From Rostrohypoxylon terebratum (Eukaryota; Ascomycota; Sordariomycetes; Xylariales; Hypoxylaceae), in NCBI GenBank assembly GCA_022497145.1, contig MU385919.1:1-64000 (forward strand): a DNA stretch of 64,000 nucleotides, in the 5' to 3' direction. The position numbers and the translations under genes are program-made. Positions 56,353 through 64,000 of this stretch are shown here, piece after piece (the first letter of the stretch is position 1; every line of letters starts with the position of its first letter). The notes beneath the pieces were generated by a model. That model saw only the letters and a program-made list of their open reading frames with translations. It was not told where the DNA came from and did not search any database.

Positions 56353-58879
56353 CGTTTATCGAACTATTTTGGAGAATATTCAGCTATTGCTTTCGGTTGC
56401 TCCATAAAGCTAGGTCGAGAGATTTCGAAGGGATTTGACAATTTCGTCATTTCGAAAAGTTCGTTATCTCCATCCTTATCGTAGAATATTATGTACTTAG
56501 ACATGTATACGCAACTATCGCAATTATTAATAATGGTTTACCCCACCATCACGATGACCCCTTAAGTTTATATTATTATCCTTTCTACCAAAAAAAGTCA
56601 CTGATAGAAGATCTTTCTACTATCCATAGTACTCTCGCGATCGAGTCTCTATATGGTCAATTGCAAAATGTGGTTCTATCACATACATCTCTTTGTAGCT
56701 TGAGGAACCCTGGGCGGTATACCGGCGCCACCGTACTGCCTCAAGAAAACAACTTCCTGTCATGTTTCTGCGATGATATCATGATAATCATCAGTAAATT
56801 GAAGACAATATGGTATGGCTTGATCCTTATGCGCAGAACTACTCAATATTATGGTGAAGATTAGGTTCTTCTAGGACCCAATGTGCCGAGATTAAGTCTC
56901 TAGGAATGATTTTGCGATATGAATTTAGTACCTAGCTTTCAAGAACCCCCATGAAAGAGTCTGTACTATATAAATTTCGAAAAATGCCCATCATATTTCA
57001 ATCGTGATCAGAAGTTCTCCTTTACTTGGTACGGTTTCATGACCTAGCGGTACGCAACACCCCCAGTTTGACGCGGCTGTCAGACCAAAGAACGAAGAGG
57101 GCATCGCGAAACTTGTATAAAGGAGATGCTTCCCTATCCGCTCCATCATGTTTACCATCTTGCTAGGTAAAACCACACACGCAGTTGATATTCTGTTCCT
57201 TGTTATAGGAGGCCGTCATAGCTATTCATCCTTATCTTAATGCTGCTCCGATTGGCGCGACTCCAGGCGCTGGCGATAGTAGTTCAATGCCCCAGGGATT
57301 TCGGCTAAAAGGATTGCTCAAATTTGAAGCTCATAACTGACGAAGACGTGACTGCTTATCGCATTTCTCCTGAGCGGCACTAAAGCAGAAGCTCACCAAT
57401 TTATTACGGTCTTTTTAAACCTATATCCATGAATCTTGCACGTAGGCAATGTTCCGTATAGCTAGGCGTGGGTTAGAATAACCCTGATAAATAAAAATTG
57501 GTATCTCTATGAAGAAATCCCTATGATAATTCCTTAGCTAGAATTTGAAGATTTATATTAGAGATATAAAAGTTAGCCTTCGACAAATTCGATACCTTCC
57601 GTAGAGACAATCCGTACGCGGAGAGAGACGGTGCTATTCTCTAAGTGTTCTGTAACAAGAGCCAATTCGCCATCCCACCTATTTGACACTACAGCCCGTC
57701 CACGGTGAGCTTATGATGGTGAATCGTAAGCCATTCATTATACCACTCTCCAGTAGCTAGCTCTGCTACAGCACATTCCTCACGGCCTAACAACAGCCGG
57801 GAAAGCCGTTAGAAGAACAAGCAGTTTCCTTTGCTCGTGAGCTTTGTTAGGATATTGTGGCTACTTCGGGTATCCGATATACATGGAATACTCCTGCTAT
57901 GATAAGATACCTGAGTAGGGATATGGAAGGGCTAAGCTTCCCGGCTCGCGAGACGTAGGAAGGCATAGGATTCTGATAATGTATGTTGATACTATCATGC
58001 CTTGCTCGCAGTATCCTCGAATAGAGTGCCACGATATGGACTTGATATAAGTAGATAACAGTCTTATGAACTTGAAGTATATTGAGGTTTAGGTTAGACT
58101 CGTTGTTCTCTTGTTAACTGATACTTGGCTACTAATTACTGTACGTGCCCCAGTGAGTTGAGCTTGCGTTGAAGCTACCTAACTAGAGTTCTAGGAGAGT
58201 AGATTTGAATTTGAATACTCGGCCTCATATCAAGATAGACCTAGAGTATATCCATGATTGGTAAATTAAGACAATATAATCCATGGGTCTTGTTTTGAAG
58301 AGTTATTTGCCTATGCTAACATATTGCCCACCTAGTATCTACCTGAAGTGATACCCCTTCCTTGATTCGGACAACGCAATCCCAACCATGTCCGGTTTTC
58401 AGCACAATTGCATTTGCGCCAACTCATTCTCGATAGGGTGAGAAGAGAAGACCTTTCCAGGATGGGCAGCTTTTCGCCTTCGTCCGGAGACGAAGAACTG
58501 CTCATCTGAGATAAACTTAGGCGAGCTAGTCCTAGAAGCGTCTCGAGTTTCAGGACTGGATATTGAATATCCTCACAGGAGGTAGCCGTCTACGGTGTCC
58601 ATTCAAACAACTTGGGGACGCAACATGTTAATGAGCAAGAGCACCATCATCATTTATTTCTCAACTAGACGGCTGCCCATCGTGAAGAAGCCATTCCAAG
58701 TCACTATCACGCCCTTGGAAGATAACTGTGGGTTTGGTATATCCGTTTTTATTTCTCAGAACTGCCCTTGGTGCATCTTTGTGCCCCGGTAGAATGCCTA
58801 TGAATCACCCGTTCCGAATCTGAGATCATAAAGAACCATCAAGTAACAACGCCATCGATGCCCAGGAAAGATCCCCAAC
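56353..58879. other. Long intergenic region, no gene seen
   Basis: About 2.5 kb, largely AT-rich, with only short frames lacking recognisable content. It could hold unresolved transposon debris or non-coding transcripts; nothing specific is visible. Confidence 0.45.
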
Positions 58880-59747
58880 TTAGAACTTGCTGAACTTCTT
58901 CACCGCCTTGCCGGTTCGGGGAAGCACACGAAGGACGTTGAATCGTACCTGTCGTACCATCCAAATTAGCAATTCATTCCAACCAATATCAAAATCCCGC
59001 TTTGAAAAGCATAACCCGCGAGAAACGGATTTGTAGAAGAATAACGATGGATGTAAACGTACTGTCTTGCTGAGAGGTCGGCATTGGCCAACCGTAACCT
59101 GGTCACCCTCCTCAACACGGAAAGCCGGTGAGACGTGCGCGGCCAAGTTCTTGTGTCGCTTCTCGTATCGAGCGTACTTAGGTACGAACTTGAGGTACTC
59201 CCGTCGGATGATAATAGTTCGGTGCATCTTGGTGGAGACGACGGTACCGGTTAAGATACGGCCACGGATAGAGACGAGGCCGGTAAAAGGGCACTTCTTG
59301 TCTGTTGGTTTTTATAATTAGCCTCGTGTTGTTTCGTACGGCATCAAACAGGGAGTGTCGGTTGAGATCGCGGGCATCGTGAAATTCAAAATAATCGTTC
59401 ATTCGGCCTGATGATATAGTTGGTGGGACATAGAACGCCTCCAACCCTCCTCACGTATTTTCGCATATTCACGTACCGATGTAGCTTCCCTCAATCGCGG
59501 TCTTGGGGGTTCGGAAACCCAGACCGACGTCCTTGTACCATCGGCGGCCACCCTGTAAGGTTGAAATGTTAGATCGGAAGACAGAGAAAGACCATTTGGC
59601 CTCGTCGGCGAAATAGAAAGATAATTAATGATGGTGTCGCCTTACCTTGCCAGGTCTCGTGGACTTGGCCTTGACCTTGGAGTTTTGGAAGATATGGGGC
59701 TGCTTTTGGTAAGCACGCTCCGACTGAACAGTCAATTCCGTAGCCAT
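58880..59747 (-). CDS. rps11: 40S ribosomal protein S11 (uS17), four exons
   Basis: 161 residues from exons 59747-59646, 59552-59477, 59301-59063 and 58948-58880, introns 93, 175 and 114 bp, all in phase. The sequence is a near-textbook eukaryotic S11: MATELTVQSERAYQKQPHIF, RRWYKDVGLGFRTPKTAIEG, KCPFTGLVSIRGRILTGTVV, HRTIIIRREYLKFVPKYARY and a basic end KAVKKFSKF. It binds 18S rRNA in the small subunit body and is essential. Length agrees with the yeast protein (156). Multiple longer introns near the start are usual for fungal ribosomal protein genes. An upstream T-rich tract lies before the start codon. Confidence 0.97.
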
Positions 59748-60502
59748 GTTTGCGATTTTTTGGCGGTGTCGCAAATGTGGTTGAGGTCGGGAATCGTGTG
59801 AGAGTTGTTGTAGTTGCGATTTTGCGAAAAGTTTCCGAAAATTGAAAATGGAAAATCCTAAATCTTTAGTTGTGTGGGCTCGCTTGTGGGAAGGCACAGC
59901 GGGTCCCACCCCGAAAATCAGCCCGGATGTGGCTCTCTATTGTGGCTTGGTATTTATTATGTAAGGATGGAGGGGCCAGGTAGCCGAATGAAGACACAAG
60001 CTCGGACCATGTCTATTGGCATTTGATGGACAGACTGTGTTACTATGTATGTAAATGGAAGACCCCACCTTCTATTGTTTACAAACATGGGTCCCCTAAT
60101 CCAGTCAATTGACGCGATCGCCAAATCCGCCAAATCCGCCAAATCCACCTAACTTTTATCATATGCATATGCCAGATGGAATTCACCTGGGCAGTTTCTA
60201 CCTAGTAGTTCGACGTCACCTGCCACTTCCTGCCTTTACGCCATATGACACCAATTTTGCAGCAGTGTCTTGTTTACAACTGCTTTTACTTCGTACAGAA
60301 AACTTCTCACTTTACTTGTCGCTTTCAGACCTTGTAGCTTTTCTTACATTCAGAACGCTAACTACAACTGAACTCCTATGCGACAACTTTATCTACTTAT
60401 GTTGTCCTAAGACTAAGAGGTCGCGCCTTGGACGATGAGAGCTTAGTTACTTTCACGATACTTCGCACCCAAAAGAAACCATTTTCGACTTCAATCAACA
60501 AT
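59748..60502. promoter_or_regulatory. Divergent promoter region of rps11 and spc7
   Basis: About 750 bases between the divergent start codons of the ribosomal protein gene and the kinetochore gene. It contains three copies of CCAAATCCG/CCAAATCCA (60121-60150). No specific factor site was identified. Confidence 0.4.
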
Positions 60503-63500
60503 ATGTCTAGTCGCTCTGATGCAACAATCCCGTCTACGCGTCGACCTAGGAAGTCGACCGGGCATTCTCCAGTGCGCAAAAGGATGGAGAAAGAAAATAT
60601 CACTGTTGACGTGGCTAGTTCTTTGGCTGGTAATGGAGGCAAGAAGAAGTCGCGGAGCAAGAGTATAGGGCCTGGAGGATTGGATGCACTAAAGCCAGGA
60701 TCTGGAAACCGACGTGTTGTACGTGACGAAATTCACAATTACCTTTACCTATAATAGTACTATTACTATTACTATGTACATGAACGATGTGAATGCGTTG
60801 CTGATTTTCAACTATCTAGTCCCTAGCAGCAAATGCCAAACCACCACCAAGATCCATCCTCAAACCCACCATGCCGCTACCCGAGATACCCTCATTCAAG
60901 TCTAAGCTGCCTGCTCGCACTTCGCCACCCTCGTTGAACATACAAGGGGCTGATAAGTCGGCGAATTCCTCTCACAACGACGATACCAATTCATCAGGCA
61001 CGAAGATCGCAGTGCGTACTGAAGAAGAACAACAGGCTGCGGCGCGCGAGAGAGAGGAACGAGAACGAGCTAAGCTGGAGAAGGAGATTAATGATCGAAG
61101 AGAGGCTCGCCGCAAGTCTCTTGCTAATCGACGGGTGTCTTTCGCTGCTGAAGCTACTCTACACACATTCCATGAGGTTGAGTATGTGCAGGATTCTACC
61201 ACTTCTACCGACTCCACAAGACGGGCATCTTCGCTCGCTGCCCAGTCGCCTGCACAACCCTCAGATTCTCTTTCTGTCCCACCAGAGCAAGCCGAGGACA
61301 TCGTACCCAATTCTCCCGATGACCAACGAGATCTTCATCAGAAAAAGAGACGTAGAAGCTCGGGCGTTTCGCAGCTTGGCTTCAACAACCGGATGGACGA
61401 CACCTTGGCCTCGAGCGTCTATAGTTCGGATTCTGATGTAACAGACGGTGTGATGGAAGCGCAGGAAGAAATTGGTTCGGACTCCGGAAGCGACTCAGAC
61501 GATGCTGATGGTGTATCGATGGATCTAGACATTGATGAAGTCACTAGCACCTCGGTCGCTTCTGCCATCTCTGCCCGTTCAGATTTTACTACAGATTCAA
61601 CCGACACACTAGAGACTGCCCTTCGACTTGCCTCCAGGCGTGCTGAAACTCAACAATTGGATGAAGAAGAGGAGATCATCCCCTCATTTGGATGGGCTAA
61701 AAAGCCTGCGCCTAAGCAAGTTAATCCTACTCACGACCAAGAGAATATCCAAACCTCGTCGAGAATTAGTCCTCTCCAAGATGACGACCAAGAAGAGACC
61801 GGCGATATGGACATGGATATGGACATGACAAATGCTGTCGGTGGTATCATTCAATCGACTAGCGGTTCCTTAGATGATGACGATGATGCTCAGGAAGAAG
61901 AAATGTCAATGGATGTTACTCGGGCATTGGGCGGTATTCTTCCTCAGCGCAATAAAACACAGACCATTCAGCCTGCTAGCCCAGACAATGCCGGTAGTGA
62001 TTCAATGGTTGAAGATGCTTCCATGGAATTTACTATGGCAGTAGGCGGTATTCGAAAGGGACCACAGCTAACAAACAATCTCATTGATCTCGACGACAAT
62101 GAGGAAAATGAAGATATGTCAATGGAGTTCACCACCGCTGTGGGTGGAGTTCTGACTGGGTATAAACCTATTGCTTCATCTTCAAAGGCTCCTTTGGGTC
62201 GGCGCCGTACTATGACGGCTGCTATCGACGAAGCGACCATGGACATGACAGTGGGATTAGGTCGGATTATTCCCGCCGATGAAGTTGATGAAGAAGAAGA
62301 TGCTACTATGGGAATGGATATGACTACAGCTGTGGGCGGAATTATTAAGGGTCCACCTGTCGTCAAAGACCGAACCGAAGCAAGACATATCATGGAGAGG
62401 GAAGTCGATGAGGATGATAACGTGCCTGCTCTACGCTCCTCCGCCAAACAACGCCTATCTGAGGCCATTTCTGGCACGAATATTTCAGAGGCTGGAAGTT
62501 CCAATTTATCTGCGTTTCGGGGCAAGGATCTCCGTCGCAGTATCAATTGGCAAGCGTCTGCTAGTCTAAATAGCAGTTCGCCTGTTCGGGATCTTTCAAC
62601 CCCCAAATCTGCGAATTCTGCTAAACAGAGCACTCCTAACAAACAAGGGCCCCGAACACCATTGAAAGACTCCCCCTCGAGAAACTTCAAGTCACCCGCT
62701 TCTGTGGGTCGGCGGAATTCAAACCATGCGGCTTCTACGCCCCGATCTGCTTCCAAGAATGGGCAACGGATGTCTATTTTCCAACAAGACCCTTCTACCG
62801 GCTTATCCACACCGCGAGTTATTCTCACTCCGCAATCAAGACGACTTTCGGGCTTGGGCGCTGATAGGCCTGGACTTGGATCACCCAAAGTCGCTGCGAT
62901 ATTTGACAGGCGTGGGTCTATTGGAGAATCAGCGGATGACTTTGTTCCACGTGATTGTGGCCGAGGTGTTACTTTTGCAGATCCCCGAGTCATGGAATAT
63001 GAAGTAGATCGAGAACGCCGACAGGAGGCAGACAAGGAGAATGGTCGCCGCATACTTGAGAGAGAAACCGATGGTGATGACGAAGAAAATACCACAGCGA
63101 CTCTAAAGGACATGATTTCTAGTATGACACCCAGGAAAAATCCTCTCAAAGGCCGCAAAAGTCTCCATGTAGGCAGCGCCAAGGGTCTCCTAGGCAAACG
63201 CCCTGCCGAGCTCGACGATGAAGATGACCTCGAAGAGAGAGATGGGGTTAAGCGGCTTAAGAACCATCAAAGCAGTCCTGTCAAAAACGTGCGATTAAAC
63301 GCACCTCCTTCAAAGGCTGTCACTACTGGACGAATCAATTATTCTGCCGGTCGGACACTAGAAAATATTGATGTTCATGCGGCTACTTCGACATCGGTTT
63401 CTTCACCCAAGAAAGCGCCTGCAGCAGTGGCATTCCCTCAAACCACAGACCGCCTCAGGGATGTCGACTCTAATCACCCTACTGATACACTTAACTTTGA

Positions 63501-64000
63501 TCAATCGCATGCCATTGCCGATTCTGAGGTTCAAATGGATGATGATGGAGAGCGGATTCATCTTCAAGCCTTCCTGAACATGACAAATATTCGTTTTATG
63601 GAATTGACCACAACCAAGAGACGACACACACAGGCGCCTACCAGCACCAGAGACAATGCAGCGACAGGAAAGGAAGATGTCTCCCTTGAACGTTGCGTCG
63701 TGGCAGGTGCTTGCACGGTTCCGATGCTAGAGCTGTACCAACATGTAAGACTTCCTACAACCCTGATAGACGCGATGAATGCTAATGGGAATTGGTTTCT
63801 AGTCTTGCCGAGAACTCAAGAAATATATATCAGAGGGCAGAAGAATTGTCCGGGAGATCGAGACAGAAACTTTGGAAGAGAACCCCCCTCTTTTCAAAGA
63901 ATACATGTCGGCGACACCCGAGTACAAAGTCTTCTTGGACAATCAATTCAAGAACGTCAAGACGCATGCACGGCTTTTGAGCAAGGCTATGTGGTACGAA
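60503..64000 (+). CDS. spc7: Outer kinetochore scaffold Spc7/KNL1, 3' end beyond window
   Basis: At least 1112 residues in view: exon 1 60503-60722, exon 2 about 60827-63744, exon 3 from 63803 and still open at 64000. The first intron's ends are slightly uncertain (acceptor 60826 or 60829). After KPPPRSILKPT comes RRVSFAAEATLH, whose RVSF is the PP1-docking motif. At least six MELT-like repeats follow (MDMTNAVGGI, MSMDVTRALGGI, MEFTMAVGGI, MSMEFTTAVGGV, MDMTVGLGRI, MDMTTAVGGI; about 61808-62340), the Mps1-phosphorylated Bub3 docking sites. IHLQAFLNMTNIRFMELTTT and the Spc7 domain (CTVPMLELYQH joined to SCRELKKYISEGRRI) mark the C-terminal MIND-binding coiled coil. It is a spindle-checkpoint scaffold at the outer kinetochore. 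Confidence 0.93.

Noticed and set aside
61968..63197. 409-residue minus-strand open frame opposite spc7
   Set aside because: It is the antisense shadow of the MELT-repeat coding exon. Its Ser/Arg-rich composition follows from the Asp/Glu-rich sense strand, and no domain is visible.
1..64000. CRISPR arrays, bacterial operons or phage modules
   Set aside because: Intron-rich eukaryotic genes throughout; no regularly spaced repeat-spacer array was seen.

Overview
The window looks like chromosomal DNA of a filamentous ascomycete (Pezizomycotina; Sordariomycete-like, class assigned only by general feel). The evidence is the short introns of about 42-175 bp with GT...AG ends and CTRAC/TAAC-type branch sites. 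It also carries typical filamentous-fungal families: a PTH11-type receptor, a UstYa/DUF3328 protein, a GH76 mannanase and an NmrA-like reductase. The kinetochore proteins Spc7 and Ame1/CENP-U are of the fungal type. Exon structures below were built by hand from splice sites, reading phase and family motifs.

Left part (0-23 kb): a frame-broken DUF3723-like gene sits at the edge. It is followed by a convergent pair, a complete cytochrome P450 and a UbiA-type membrane prenyltransferase/cyclase, which looks like a minimal terpenoid or meroterpenoid locus. After 1.7 kb of low-complexity TAGGTACC-rich DNA come an ankyrin protein, a 749-residue secreted protein of unknown function and a secreted nucleoside hydrolase. 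From 14.2 to 20.0 kb there is no intact gene. This stretch holds gag relics of an LTR retroelement on the minus strand, including a striking tRNA 3'-half, among many diverged copies of short motifs. A four-exon amino acid/choline-type permease closes the section.

Middle (23-46 kb): a tiny secreted peptide gene lies divergent to a UstYa-family gene, a possible RiPP-like pair. Then come a proline iminopeptidase, a Na+/H+ antiporter, a pyruvate decarboxylase-type enzyme, an NmrA-like reductase, a GH76 enzyme and an ERD2-type receptor with a long acidic tail. After these are a retropepsin-like fragment, a cysteine-rich protein of unknown function and a PTH11-like receptor.

Right part (46-64 kb): conserved housekeeping genes. 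They are inner-kinetochore Ame1/CENP-U, a four-TM membrane protein, a small cysteine-tailed protein, an intron-containing tRNA-Gln(CUG), a twin-CX9C protein, ribosomal protein S11 (uS17) and the 5' part of outer-kinetochore Spc7/KNL1, which runs off the window. The metabolic and secreted genes concentrate in the left two thirds and the conserved core genes in the right third.
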